NCBI GenBank assembly: GCA_003343995.1
Contig: QAKE01000014.1
Coordinates: 1 to 64,000 of the forward strand
DNA from: Bacillota bacterium
Lineage (GTDB): Bacteria > Bacillota > Clostridia > Christensenellales > Borkfalkiaceae
Direction of reading: 5' to 3'
Length of the DNA: 64,000 nucleotides
The position numbers were made by a program, and so were the translations under genes. The notes beneath the pieces were generated by a model. The model had not been told where the DNA came from. It did no database searches and was given only the letters and a program-made list of their open reading frames with translations. Positions 25,114-34,293 of this stretch are shown one piece after another (position 1 is the stretch's first letter; every line of letters starts with the position of its first letter).

Positions 25114-26115
25114 TTAATCGGCGTTGATCGCAAGTTTTTCCGCCAGATCGGGCGTGCCGAGCAGACTGCCCAGCCCCGAAACGGCGCACATGGCGGGGTT
25201 TTCCGCAATGATCACGTTCATGTTGAATTTCGCCTTATAATAGCTTTCCAATCCCGCGAGCGCGGCAGAACCGCCGGAAACGTATACGCCCTTGTGGCGG
25301 ATTTCCGCGGAAACCTCTGGCGGCAGCTTGGACAATACCGTGCCGGCGATTTCAAAAATCTTGTCGTAATATTTTTTAACGGGCGCAAGCACGTCGCGCG
25401 CGCGCAGTTCCACCGAGCGCGGGCGTCCGTCGGAAAGATCTCTGCCGTTGACCACCGTGCTCAGCGTGTCGTTTTCGTAAAGACTGCCGATTTGCAGCTT
25501 CACCCGCTCCGCCGTCTGCAAGCCGATTTGCAGATTGTACGCGTCGGCGATGAAGTCGATCAAGGAAACGTCGGTATTTTTACCGCCCAGCCCCACGGAA
25601 ACGCCGGCGATGATGCCGTCGAGGGAAAGCGCGGCGATGTCCGTTACGCCGCCCCCCATGTCGATGACGAAGCAGGGGGAATATTCGCTCAAGGGAATGC
25701 CGCTGCCGATCGCCGCGGCGATGGGCGTTTCGATAAACGACGCGCGGTCGATGCCCGCGCCGTCCAGCGTTTTTTCCAGCTTTTTCAAAAGGGGCAAATC
25801 CGCGCCGCAGGGCACGGAAACCACCGCCGAGGAGGAAAAGCCCTGCCGATAGCCGACCTTGTTCAAAAAACCGCCGAGCAGGCTCGCCGCCAGCTTTTCG
25901 TTGACCACTTCGCCCTCGAACACGGGGAACACCGTTTTGGTGTTTTCCGCCGTTTTGCCGATGAGCTTTTTCGCCTCCGAGCCGATGGCTTTTATTCTGC
26001 CGCCCGCGGTATCGAGCGCCACCACGGAAGGCTCGTTCAGCACGATCCCCCCGCCCAAAGTATAGATTTTCGTATCGGAAGTCCCCAAATCGATCGCCGT
26101 TTTCGTAGCCGCCAT
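25114..26115 (-). CDS. mreB: Rod shape-determining actin homologue MreB
   Basis: 333 residues. Actin/Hsp70 fold with phosphate-1 IDLGTSDTKIY, phosphate-2 VIDMGGGVTDIAA (about 160-172), adenosine motif VSGGSAAL. It polymerises under the membrane and guides cell-wall elongation. ATG at 26115 has GGAGGAG six bases upstream and is preferred over GTG at 26121. It follows maf directly. mreC and mreD, the usual partners, do not follow; a terminator and minD do. Confidence 0.93.
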   Translation of the reverse strand: MAATKTAIDLGTSDTKIYTLGGGIVLNEPSVVALDTAGGRIKAIGSEAKKLIGKTAENTKTVFPVFEGEVVNEKLAASLLGGFLNKVGYRQGFSSSAVVSVPCGADLPLLKKLEKTLDGAGIDRASFIETPIAAAIGSGIPLSEYSPCFVIDMGGGVTDIAALSLDGIIAGVSVGLGGKNTDVSLIDFIADAYNLQIGLQTAERVKLQIGSLYENDTLSTVVNGRDLSDGRPRSVELRARDVLAPVKKYYDKIFEIAGTVLSKLPPEVSAEIRHKGVYVSGGSAALAGLESYYKAKFNMNVIIAENPAMCAVSGLGSLLGTPDLAEKLAINAD

Positions 26116-26117
26116 AA

Positions 26118-26693
26118 TCACTCCTCCGTCAAAAAGCCTTCTTTTTTGAAAAGTTCTCTCACCAATTCCATCGGCAACCCCACCACGTTGGTGTAACTGC
26201 CTTCGATTTTTTCCACAAGCCCGCCGTCCTGAATACCGTACGCCCCCGCTTTATCGAGGGGCGAACCGCCCGCGACGTAAGAGGAAATAAACTCCTCGCC
26301 GAGCGCGTTGAAAAACACCTTCGTCGTCACGCACTCGTTCACCGTTTTTCCCGCCGAAAGAAACGCCACGCCGGTCATCACCTCGTGCGCGCGCCCGCTC
26401 AAAAGCCGCAGCATGCGCTTTGCGTCCTCCGCGTTTTTCGGCTTGCCGAAAATCTCCCCGCCGAGCACCACCGCGGAATCGGCGGCAAGCACCGCGCCGT
26501 TTGTCCTTTCAAACACGCGCCGCGCCTTTTCGAGGGCGATTTTCTTCACCGTTTCCTCCGCCGCAGCGCAGCGAACGGACTCCTCGTCGATATCCGCCGG
26601 CATCACGGTAAACGCAACGCCAAGCTCCCTTAAAAAAGCGGCGCGCCGAGGCGACGCGCTCGCCAAAATAATCGTTTTATCGTTTATGCACAT
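26118..26693 (-). CDS. maf: Maf nucleotide pyrophosphatase
   Basis: 191 residues. ILASASPRR near the N-terminus, AADSAVVLGGEIFGKP and SYVAGGSPLDKAGAYGIQ (short excerpts) are the family signatures. Maf proteins hydrolyse dTTP/UTP or modified NTPs and are linked to division arrest. Maf next to mreB is a common Firmicutes arrangement. The start at 26693 has AAAAGG upstream. Confidence 0.93.
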   Translation of the reverse strand: MCINDKTIILASASPRRAAFLRELGVAFTVMPADIDEESVRCAAAEETVKKIALEKARRVFERTNGAVLAADSAVVLGGEIFGKPKNAEDAKRMLRLLSGRAHEVMTGVAFLSAGKTVNECVTTKVFFNALGEEFISSYVAGGSPLDKAGAYGIQDGGLVEKIEGSYTNVVGLPMELVRELFKKEGFLTEE

Positions 26694-26713
26694 ATGCGCA
26701 ACCTTTTCGCTTT

Positions 26714-26744
26714 AACAAAAACGCCGTGAAAAGCCACGGCGGTT
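26714..26744 (-). terminator. Intrinsic terminator after Ppx/GppA gene
   Basis: Stem CGCCGTGG / (C)CACGGCG with TTTTTGTT on the minus strand, 26 bases after the stop at 26771. Confidence 0.75.
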
Positions 26745-26770
26745 TGCCTGCGCCGAACGTTCGGCGGCGG

Positions 26771-28285
26771 TTATAAAATTTCCAGATTCTTTTTGAACAC
26801 CTTTCTGAAATCCTGCCCGAGCTGCAGCGCGGCGTGGATTTCCAGCGCGGCGTCGCCGTTGAGTTCGGTTTTCATGATGACGGAATCGCCCAAAATATCG
26901 CAGTTGATGCCCTTTACGGCGGAGGTCATGCTCCGATCCAGACTGTCCGCGATGCGGAGCATCACGCCCATCTTTTTCACCGCCTCCACGTCCTCGTCGG
27001 TAACGAGATCGCGGTATTTCGCCCATTCGGCGGCGTTGATGTCCTCCATGGAGGTGCTCGCCGCAACGAAGGAGGCAAGCACGGTATCGCGGTGGCTCAG
27101 CCCGTAAATGTTGGCGTTCATGATGGCGTAACCGCTGTGTTTTTCGTAGTTGTAAAAATCCACCTGTCTGCCCGCGTCGTGCAGCGACGCCGCTACCTTC
27201 AGGATTTTGAGATGCTGGCGCGGGAACTTATGCAGAACGCGCAGCTGTTTGAAAAGCTGAATGGATAAATCCACCACCTGTTCGGTGTGCTGTTTGTTGC
27301 AGTGATAGTATTCGATCAGCCCGCCGAGGGAATAGCCGAGAATGTCGGAAATCGGCTTATCCAGCGTGGTGGGAACGGCGTAGTTGAATATCAGTCCCGT
27401 TCTCAAGCCGCTGCCGCTGATGACGATATCGCCGAGATTCATGTACTTTTTGAAGGCGGAAACCGCCGCCAGCGCGCTGGGCAGAATGTCCGCGCGGCCG
27501 CTCGAAAGCCCCTTTATTTTCTTTTTTCTGTCGAGTTCGAGGGATTTGAGCATATTGTACGTGTGGGAAAACTCCACGTCCTTGAGCACATAGTTATGAA
27601 TGTTTTTCAGCGGATACTTGCGCATGATCTTCGCCATGCGGCAGAGGTTTCTGAACGAACCGCCCACGCCGATGAACTGCGTTTCGGGATCGACGGTCTG
27701 CAGCCAGGAAATGCGCTTGAGCTGCTCGGTGAAAAACTCCTCGATCTTCGCCGCCTGCTCCGCGGGGGGCAGATTGTCCGACGCGAAAAGCTCCGTCAGC
27801 GTGATGGAGCCGAAGGGCAGCGTTTCGTGCGCCAAAAGGTTTCTTCTGTTATAATAAACGATTTTCGTGCTGCCGCCGCCGATTTCCAGAATAAGCCCTT
27901 TGGGAATATCCATGGTATTGATGACGCCCTTATACACGTACATCGCCTCTTCCTCGGCGCTCAGCACCTTGAACTTGATGCCGCACACCGACGCCACTTC
28001 GTCGAGAAAGCTGCGCTGGTTTTTCGCGTGGCGAACGGCGGCGGTTGCCACCGCAACGATTTTTTCTATGCCGTAAGAGTCGCAAAGTTTGCGGAACATC
28101 TTCAACGTTTTAATGGTTTCCTGAATGCGCTGGGGCTTTAAAAACCCGTCTCTGTCCATGCCTTCGCCGAGGCGCGGCGCTTCCTTTAACTGGTCCACGA
28201 CGTGGAAATGCCCCGTCGCGGAAACCTCCATGATCAGCAATCTTGCCGTGTTTGAACCTAAATCGATAATTGCAATTTTTTCCAT
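26771..28285 (-). CDS. Ppx/GppA phosphatase with HD domain
   Basis: 504 residues. N-terminal exopolyphosphatase/guanosine pentaphosphatase domain (IIDLGSNTARLL at 6-17, LEIGGGSTK near 143) and a C-terminal HD domain (HDAGRQVDFY near 375). Family members hydrolyse polyphosphate or pppGpp. ATG at 28285 follows AGGTGA and is preferred over GTG at 28294. A perfect 16-bp palindrome at 28330-28345 lies in its leader. It is transcribed alone, away from the TSUP genes. Confidence 0.9.
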   Translation of the reverse strand: MEKIAIIDLGSNTARLLIMEVSATGHFHVVDQLKEAPRLGEGMDRDGFLKPQRIQETIKTLKMFRKLCDSYGIEKIVAVATAAVRHAKNQRSFLDEVASVCGIKFKVLSAEEEAMYVYKGVINTMDIPKGLILEIGGGSTKIVYYNRRNLLAHETLPFGSITLTELFASDNLPPAEQAAKIEEFFTEQLKRISWLQTVDPETQFIGVGGSFRNLCRMAKIMRKYPLKNIHNYVLKDVEFSHTYNMLKSLELDRKKKIKGLSSGRADILPSALAAVSAFKKYMNLGDIVISGSGLRTGLIFNYAVPTTLDKPISDILGYSLGGLIEYYHCNKQHTEQVVDLSIQLFKQLRVLHKFPRQHLKILKVAASLHDAGRQVDFYNYEKHSGYAIMNANIYGLSHRDTVLASFVAASTSMEDINAAEWAKYRDLVTDEDVEAVKKMGVMLRIADSLDRSMTSAVKGINCDILGDSVIMKTELNGDAALEIHAALQLGQDFRKVFKKNLEIL

Positions 28286-28329
28286 ATCACTCACCTGCGT
28301 TGTTTATTTCTTACCCCTGCGCCTTTCCG

Positions 28330-28345
28330 CTCCGCAGCTGCGGAG
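28330..28345. repeat. Perfect 16-bp palindrome upstream of Ppx/GppA gene
   Basis: CTCCGCAGCTGCGGAG, 45 bases upstream of the start. Either a protein operator or a leader stem. No loop is possible without opening the centre, so an operator is the more likely reading. Confidence 0.5.
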
Positions 28346-28480
28346 GGCACGCAAAAAGACAAAACAATTTTAATCGGGTATAGTATAACATAAAAAAGCG
28401 CAATTGTACATAGGCTTTTTTAAAGTTTGTGCAAAATTTTCCGCAATTTTTTTTAAGTTCTTCGGGAATTAAAATAAATC

Positions 28481-28513
28481 AAAAAAAATGCGGAAATTTT
28501 TCATTTTTTCCGC
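28481..28513 (-). terminator. Intrinsic terminator after TSUP gene
   Basis: Stem GCGGAAA / TTTCCGC followed by eight T on the minus strand, about 70 bases after the stop at 28584. Confidence 0.65.
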
Positions 28514-28583
28514 TTTTTCGGGCATATTTCAGGCAAAAATGGCGGAAAATTACATTTTTCTTTATAGGCAAATTGCACAAAAA

Positions 28584-28949
28584 TTATTCCGTTTTGAGCG
28601 CCGAAATAAACTGGAACGCCGAGAGCGCGATTAAAAATCCGCCGAAGATCCGCCGCAGCGTGTCGCCGTCGGCGTTTTTGGCGGCAAAACACCCCAATAC
28701 GGCGAAAAACAGCGCGGGAACGATGATAAAAATCGCCTTTTTCCACTCCACCAATCCGTTTTTGAAATGGATGATCAGGGCGATGACCGCCATGGGCAGA
28801 AAGGAGATTAAATTGAGCGCCTGCGCCTGATGCTGCGCCACCCCCAAAAAGATGCTGAGCAGCGGAATGAGCACCGTTCCGCCGCCCATTCCCATGCCGC
28901 CGAGAACGCCGCCGGCAACGCCCGCCAGCCCGTAATATAAAAATTCCAT
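28584..28949 (-). CDS. TSUP (TauE/SafE) permease half
   Basis: 121 residues with four hydrophobic segments and the glycine-rich TSUP start GGVLGGMGMGGGTVLIPLL. Full-length sulfite-exporter/TSUP proteins are about 250 residues made of two such repeats, so this is one half. ATG at 28949 follows GGGAGGAAA; an upstream extension is rejected. The partner half is encoded 84 bases upstream. They probably form a heterodimeric sulfur-compound or organic-anion permease. Confidence 0.85.
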   Translation of the reverse strand: MEFLYYGLAGVAGGVLGGMGMGGGTVLIPLLSIFLGVAQHQAQALNLISFLPMAVIALIIHFKNGLVEWKKAIFIIVPALFFAVLGCFAAKNADGDTLRRIFGGFLIALSAFQFISALKTE

Positions 28950-29033
28950 AAACGTTTTCCTCCCGATGTATGCTTTCATAAAGCGATTGCGCCGCCCTCT
29001 TATGGGCGGAAATTTTATCTTTGCCGCCGAAAA

Positions 29034-29435
29034 TCAGAAAAACAGCATTTTCGCGCCCGCCGCCAGCATGACGAGGGCGAAGATGACGCTCACCCACTTT
29101 ACGGATAGCTTTTTTAAAAGCAGCGCCCCCAAAACGCCGCCGGCGAGCACCCCCGCGGTTACGGGAATCCCCGTCGAAAAGGAAAAATTTCCGAAGGCGG
29201 CGTAGATGATTCCGCTGAGCGCGGAAACGGGCAAAATCACCAAAATCGCGGTGGCATGCGCGTTCTTCACCTGCATTCCCGCCAAAAAAGTGAGCATGGG
29301 AACGACGAGCATTCCCCCGCCGCCGCCGAACAAACCGTTCGCCAGCCCCGTTACGATGCCCGCGCAAACGAGCACGAATTTTTCCGATATCGCCCGTTCG
29401 TTTTGTTCGATACGGCGCAAAAGAGTGTTTTTCAT
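29034..29435 (-). CDS. TSUP (TauE/SafE) permease half
   Basis: 133 residues with four hydrophobic segments and the repeat signature GLANGLFGGGGGMLVVPMLT (about 29-48). It is the other half of a split TSUP transporter with the gene at 28584-28949. The start at 29435 has no clear ribosome site. A CATACT box lies seven bases upstream, but no fitting -35 was found, so a leaderless start is only possible. Confidence 0.85.
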   Translation of the reverse strand: MKNTLLRRIEQNERAISEKFVLVCAGIVTGLANGLFGGGGGMLVVPMLTFLAGMQVKNAHATAILVILPVSALSGIIYAAFGNFSFSTGIPVTAGVLAGGVLGALLLKKLSVKWVSVIFALVMLAAGAKMLFF

Positions 29436-29511
29436 AATGGGTAGTATGCGCCGTTTTATTTGTTTTTATCTTGAAAAATTGCAAAATTAAAAAATTTACC
29501 GTTCAATTGAA

Positions 29512-29540
29512 TTGCTTTTTCATTTTAAATGATATATACT
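29512..29540 (+). promoter_or_regulatory. Promoter of large lipoprotein gene
   Basis: TTGCTT (29512-29517), 17-base spacer, TATACT (29535-29540); ATG follows at 29586 behind AAAAGGTG. Confidence 0.75.
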
Positions 29541-29585
29541 ATACGTACAATGTCTAAAAATCTAATTAAAGAAAAGGTGTAACGT

Positions 29586-32500
29586 ATGACAGGTGCAAAA
29601 TCCAACAAACTCAAATCTTTCTTCATTTTGCTTTTGATTTTGGTAATGTCCGTTTCCCTCGTGCTCGCGGCGTGCTCCACTCCGGATGAGGAAGAGGATG
29701 ACACGCATTATTCCCAGACCGAAACGGATGAGCAGAAAATTTCCAACGGCAACTTCGAATTCGGCACGCTGGAGACGGAAGCGGAGGATTACCCCTACAC
29801 TTCCCCCACCGGCTGGTCGGTTTCCCGCGACGGGGCGCCCGCTTCCGACGTGAATTCCGGCATCGTCGACACGGCGGAGTTTTCCGTACTGCTCGACACG
29901 CTGATGGAAAAGGATTCCTTCCTCGGCTGGGCGAAAGCGAAATACGGCATCGATGAGGACGCGCTGAAAGAGCAAGCCGAAAACGAACTCGGCGAAGGCG
30001 CGGAACAAAGCGACGTCGACGACAAGGCGGAAGAACTGCTCAAAGCGGAAATCGAAAAGAACTTCAAAAACCCCAAAACGCCGAAGGACAACGCCAACGG
30101 AACGAAGGTTTTGATGATCAACAACTACCGCAAGTTCAGCGAAACCAACCCGCAGGGCACGGCGCAGAAGTTTACGTCCTCCACGACCATCACGCTTAAA
30201 CCCGATACCTACGGCAAAATCACCGTCCGCGTGAATACCGGCGATCTCGACGCGATGAACAACGTGGACAAGTTCGGCGCGAACATCCGCCTCGAAAACA
30301 CCGTCGCCTCCGTCACGCAGGACGCTTATGCGATATCCTCCATCGTTACGGACGGCGCATGGAAAGAATATACGTTCTACGTAAAAGCCAACGACTTTTT
30401 GAGCAGCACCGTAAAGGTGGCGCTCGGGCTCGGCTACGCCAACCCCGATAACAGCGCCGACAGCGAAAACTTCGTCATCGGCACCGCTTATTTCGACGAC
30501 GTGGTATACGAGGAAATCGACGCGGAAGATCTGCCCGACGGCATCGACTTTGCCGCCGCCAATCAGCCCGAGCTGAAAAACGCCTCCTCCAAAAAGAGAG
30601 CGGAGGCGACGCTCGTGAACGGCAACACCGCGCTCTACGATATGAATATCGAATATTACTTCGCCGCGGCGACGGATTTCTCCGTATCGGAAGGTACCGA
30701 CATTAAAACGCCTACCAACAAGGGCGAAGGCGCGAGCATGATTCCCGACGGAGCTACGCAGAAGAGTGAAAAAAACGCCGACGGATTCAAGGTGACGCAG
30801 ACGAAGAGCAGCACCACCGTAAAACTGACGAGCAATCAGTTCGTCGTAAACCCCGAAAGCTACGTGGCGGTCAATTTCCGCCTTTCGATGGATCTCGATA
30901 AGTTCCAGCAGAGCGGCTTGACGGTCAACGTCATCGACAAACTCGGCGCGGACGACAACGAACAGGTTTCCTTGGACAACCTGATCATCGAAGAGGACGG
31001 CACGTATACCGTCATCGTGAAGAACAATTTCGCCGCTGACAGCGAAAATCCCGACGCCGCGCAGCCGCGCACGTTCGAGCTGGAATTCGTGTTCGGGCCG
31101 AAAAACGTTTCCACCACGACGGACGCCGCGATGTACACCACCGGCAGCTACACCGTGTCCGCGCTCTCCGTAAAGGGCGGCTCCACCGATGCAGACACCT
31201 ACGACGACGAAGATAAATTCTACGCCTATTACAATCTTTTAAATAACGCGGCGGGCAGCGGCAACGTGTTCGCCTTCGCGGCTTACGCCGGTTACGAAGA
31301 GGACTACACCGACGAAACGGAAGAGGAAACCTACCCCTTCACCACCGCGTACAGCGACAAGGGCACGATCACCCATTCCCCCGCGCTCGTTTCCGATTAT
31401 GAGGGAACGTATTTCTACGAAAGCGACATCACCGCCGCCGACGCAAGCGAAACGGCGGGCTTGATCAACACCAAATACCTCGATAAATACGAGGAAAACG
31501 GCTCCGCCATCCAAGGCGCTTCCGCCGCGCTCGGTCACGACGCCGCCGACGACGATATTCAGCCTTTGATGATTTACAACAAGACGGCGGGCGCTTACGG
31601 TTTCGTATCCCAGCCTGCAACCGTTGCGGCGAACGCCTCCGCGTCCTTCAGCGTGAGAGTGCGCGTCACAAGCGGCGCGACGGCGTATATCTACCTCGTC
31701 AACACGCAGCACGGCGACGAATTCCTCGATCCCCTGCGCATCAGCTTCACCGGCGATGACGGCAAAGAATACGACGAAAAACTCTTTGTGAAAGTCACCG
31801 AGGACATGATGGAATCGGACGGCTGGGCGACGGTCAACTTCTACTTCACCGCCGGCAAAGACGCGATGAACTACAGAATCGAACTGTGGAACGGCGCGCG
31901 CGTGCAAAACGAAGAGGCAGCCTCTTCCGCCCCCTCCGCGGGCTTCGTGTTCTTCGACGACGCGAGCACGGGCTCTTCCGCGGGCGATCTGACGACGGCG
32001 GAATCATCCGGCTTGATTTCGGAAAGCGATATGGTGGAATACACCCGCAAGCTCACCGACAAGGAAATCGAATACAACGAAACGGTGACCGACGAGGACG
32101 ACAAGTTCTCCTATCAGCCGAGCGTCATCTGGGCGAGCGACTTTGCGAAATACGGCGGCGAAAACAAGGGCACCTTCGTATACGCGGTCTACAACACCGT
32201 CAACCCCACCGAAAGCACCATTCCTTCCGACGAGGAAGAGGATACCGACGGCGGCTCCGGCTGTCAGGAAGTGGACGCGTCCACGTTCTGGCTCTCCTTC
32301 TCCTCCATTCTCCTCGGCGTGGCGCTGCTCGCGGCTATCGTGATGCTCGTCGTGAAGAGCGTGCGCAGAAGAAAGAATTCCAAAAAGAACACCGCGAAAA
32401 CGCAGTATAAGATCACCAGCCGCAACAAGACCAACGCGGACGTGAAGGCGAAAAACGAAAAAGCCGCGCGCGAAAAGGCAGCCAAGGAAACCGAAACGGC

Positions 32501-32690
32501 GGACGACGCGGAGGAAGTAAACGAACAGCCCGCGGAAGAGGAATACACCTACGGCGACGTTTTGGAAGATTTCAGCGACGACACCGTTGAAGAAATCGAC
32601 GAAAGCATCATCGAAGAAAACGAGGCGGTGGAAGAGTCGCTCGACGAAGCGCAGCCCGCTCCTTCTTCCGAGGAAGACAAAAAAGAATAA
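29586..32690 (+). CDS. Large lipoprotein with additional C-terminal membrane anchor
   Basis: 1034 residues. N-terminal lipoprotein signal peptide with lipobox LAAC (Cys about 31), an acidic spacer, then long beta-rich regions with several carbohydrate-binding-like repeats (for example near 190-315 and 690-780, both ending in fibre-like TAYFDDV or GFVFFDD motifs). A single membrane helix at about 900-922 is followed by Arg/Lys (stop-transfer) and a ~110-residue Lys/Glu-rich tail ending in an acidic stretch, which should be cytoplasmic. Thus both ends are membrane-held. Codon use resembles neighbours. Function unknown; envelope or glycan-related by inference. Single-gene transcript with own promoter and terminator. 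Confidence 0.8.
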   Translation: MTGAKSNKLKSFFILLLILVMSVSLVLAACSTPDEEEDDTHYSQTETDEQKISNGNFEFGTLETEAEDYPYTSPTGWSVSRDGAPASDVNSGIVDTAEFSVLLDTLMEKDSFLGWAKAKYGIDEDALKEQAENELGEGAEQSDVDDKAEELLKAEIEKNFKNPKTPKDNANGTKVLMINNYRKFSETNPQGTAQKFTSSTTITLKPDTYGKITVRVNTGDLDAMNNVDKFGANIRLENTVASVTQDAYAISSIVTDGAWKEYTFYVKANDFLSSTVKVALGLGYANPDNSADSENFVIGTAYFDDVVYEEIDAEDLPDGIDFAAANQPELKNASSKKRAEATLVNGNTALYDMNIEYYFAAATDFSVSEGTDIKTPTNKGEGASMIPDGATQKSEKNADGFKVTQTKSSTTVKLTSNQFVVNPESYVAVNFRLSMDLDKFQQSGLTVNVIDKLGADDNEQVSLDNLIIEEDGTYTVIVKNNFAADSENPDAAQPRTFELEFVFGPKNVSTTTDAAMYTTGSYTVSALSVKGGSTDADTYDDEDKFYAYYNLLNNAAGSGNVFAFAAYAGYEEDYTDETEEETYPFTTAYSDKGTITHSPALVSDYEGTYFYESDITAADASETAGLINTKYLDKYEENGSAIQGASAALGHDAADDDIQPLMIYNKTAGAYGFVSQPATVAANASASFSVRVRVTSGATAYIYLVNTQHGDEFLDPLRISFTGDDGKEYDEKLFVKVTEDMMESDGWATVNFYFTAGKDAMNYRIELWNGARVQNEEAASSAPSAGFVFFDDASTGSSAGDLTTAESSGLISESDMVEYTRKLTDKEIEYNETVTDEDDKFSYQPSVIWASDFAKYGGENKGTFVYAVYNTVNPTESTIPSDEEEDTDGGSGCQEVDASTFWLSFSSILLGVALLAAIVMLVVKSVRRRKNSKKNTAKTQYKITSRNKTNADVKAKNEKAAREKAAKETETADDAEEVNEQPAEEEYTYGDVLEDFSDDTVEEIDESIIEENEAVEESLDEAQPAPSSEEDKKE

Positions 32691-32708
32691 GCGTTGAACG
32701 CTTACCCC

Positions 32709-32746
32709 AAAAAGGATTACCGAAACGACGGTAATCCTTTTTTTTC
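32709..32746 (+). terminator. Intrinsic terminator after lipoprotein gene
   Basis: Stem AAAGGATTACCG / CGGTAATCCTTT and T-run. Confidence 0.85.
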
Positions 32747-32800
32747 GCCGCGATAAAAACAATATGCCGTTTTTTTAAAAAACTGCATATAGATAATAGT

Positions 32801-33862
32801 ATGAACACTATCGTTTTTACGGGAGGCGGCACGGCGGGGCACGTGATGCCCGCGCTCGCCCTGATCCCTCGGTTAAAGGAAAATTTCGGGCAGATTTATT
32901 ATATCGGCTCCGTCGGCGGCATGGAAGAAAACATCGTGAAAGGGAAAAACATTCCCTACTACGCGGTGAGCACGGCGAAACTGCAACGCAAATTCACGCT
33001 GAAAAATTTCGCCATTCCCGCGGAGGTGATGCGCGGCTACAAACAAGCCAAAAAGCTGTTGAAAAAGCTGCGCCCCGACGTGGTGTTTTCCAAGGGCGGC
33101 TACGTGGCGGTGCCCGTCGTGTTTGCGGCGAAATCGCTGAAAATCCCCGTCGTCACGCACGAAAGCGACTTTTCCGCGGGGCTTGCCAACAAGCTCATCG
33201 CGCCGAAAGCCGATAAGGTGCTCACGGCGTTTTCCGAAACGGCGAAACGCTTTCCCAACGGCGAATACACCGGCCTGCCGCTGGGCGACGAGCTTTTCGC
33301 CGCGGAAAAATCCGAGGCGCTCGCGCGGTACGGTTTCAGCGGAAAAAAGCCGGTGCTGCTCGTGCTCGGCGGCTCGCAGGGCAGTCGCGCCATCAACGCC
33401 GCTCTTTCCGCCGCGCTGGACGATTTGCTGCCGAAATTCGATATTCTGCACCTTTACGGCGGAAAAAACAAGCCGATCAGCGTGAGCGAAGGATATAAGG
33501 GCGTCGCGTTTGAAAGCGAAATGCGCTATGCCTACGCCGCGGCGGACGTCGCCGTCACCCGTGCGGGCGCGAGCGCGCTATTCGAACTCCTCGCGCTGAA
33601 AATCCCCTCGGTGGTCATCCCCTTGCCCGCGGGCACGTCGCGCGGGGATCAGGTGCAAAATGCCGAATATTTCGCCGCAAAGGGGGCGATCTGCCTGCTT
33701 TACGAAAACAACCTGACGGCGAAATCGCTGGAAACGGCGATCTCCTCCGCCTACGCCGACCGATACAATTTCAAACGCCGGCTTTCCGCGCCCGAATATG
33801 CCGACGGCGCGGCGCGGGTGGCGGAAGTGCTCGGCGCGTACGCCGGACAGCCGAATTCCTGA
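32801..33862 (+). CDS. murG: UDP-GlcNAc:lipid I GlcNAc transferase MurG
   Basis: 353 residues. GGGTAGHVMPAL at 6-17, KGGYVAVP, LVLGGSQGSRAIN near 187, and TRAGASALFELLA near 251 are the MurG signatures. It adds GlcNAc to lipid I to make lipid II at the inner membrane face. The start at 32801 has no ribosome site; -10-like TATAGA (32788-32793) lies seven bases before ATG, but the -35 match is poor. It stands alone rather than in a division/cell-wall cluster. Confidence 0.95.
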   Translation: MNTIVFTGGGTAGHVMPALALIPRLKENFGQIYYIGSVGGMEENIVKGKNIPYYAVSTAKLQRKFTLKNFAIPAEVMRGYKQAKKLLKKLRPDVVFSKGGYVAVPVVFAAKSLKIPVVTHESDFSAGLANKLIAPKADKVLTAFSETAKRFPNGEYTGLPLGDELFAAEKSEALARYGFSGKKPVLLVLGGSQGSRAINAALSAALDDLLPKFDILHLYGGKNKPISVSEGYKGVAFESEMRYAYAAADVAVTRAGASALFELLALKIPSVVIPLPAGTSRGDQVQNAEYFAAKGAICLLYENNLTAKSLETAISSAYADRYNFKRRLSAPEYADGAARVAEVLGAYAGQPNS

Positions 33863-33866
33863 ACGC

Positions 33867-33906
33867 AAGCCGTCCGCCCGAAATATCGGGCGGACGGCTT
33901 TGTTTT
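33867..33906. terminator. Bidirectional terminator
   Basis: Stem AGCCGTCCGCCCGA / TCGGGCGGACGGCT between murG and the convergent 110-residue gene. Confidence 0.85.
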
Positions 33907-33920
33907 GCATGTATTTCGTT

Positions 33921-34253
33921 TTAATAACGCGAGCGCTCTTCCACGTTCAGCCCCTTCACCCCCGCAAAAAAGCGGCGGAATTCTTCCAGCGCCGCCGTTT
34001 TTTCGGCGGTCAAATGGATTTCGGACTGCGGCAGCCTTTCAAACGGCGCCGCCTGCGCCTCACGGCAGAAGCGCGCAGGGCGCAAGAGCTCGACTTTTAT
34101 ATCCTCTTTTTTTACGGCGGGAGCTTGTCCTTCGTCGGGCTTTTGTCGGATTTTCAGCCACGGGCGCTCGCAGTAATCGAGGCACTCCGCGCGGCGTTCG
34201 TGTCCGTGCGTTTTTACCTTGTCAAAAATAATATCGAATAATTTCGCAAACAT
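33921..34253 (-). CDS. Hypothetical protein divergent from WYL regulator
   Basis: 110 residues; ATG at 34253 behind AAGGAGAGAG, terminator directly downstream, so it is a real gene. The protein is charged, without signal or membrane helices, with Cys at 24, 28 and 63 and a Pro/Lys-rich middle. Not recognised. It is divergent from a YafY/WYL regulator and shares its control region, which carries an inverted repeat (34295-34309), so it is the likely regulated partner. Confidence 0.7.
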   Translation of the reverse strand: MFAKLFDIIFDKVKTHGHERRAECLDYCERPWLKIRQKPDEGQAPAVKKEDIKVELLRPARFCREAQAAPFERLPQSEIHLTAEKTAALEEFRRFFAGVKGLNVEERSRY

Positions 34254-34293
34254 GTCTTCTCTCTCCTTGCAAGGGTATTATAACGCTTTAAAC

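Noticed and set aside
28584..29435. Frameshifted single TSUP gene
   Set aside because: The halves are separated by 84 bases and each has its own start and complete repeat, so they look like two genes.
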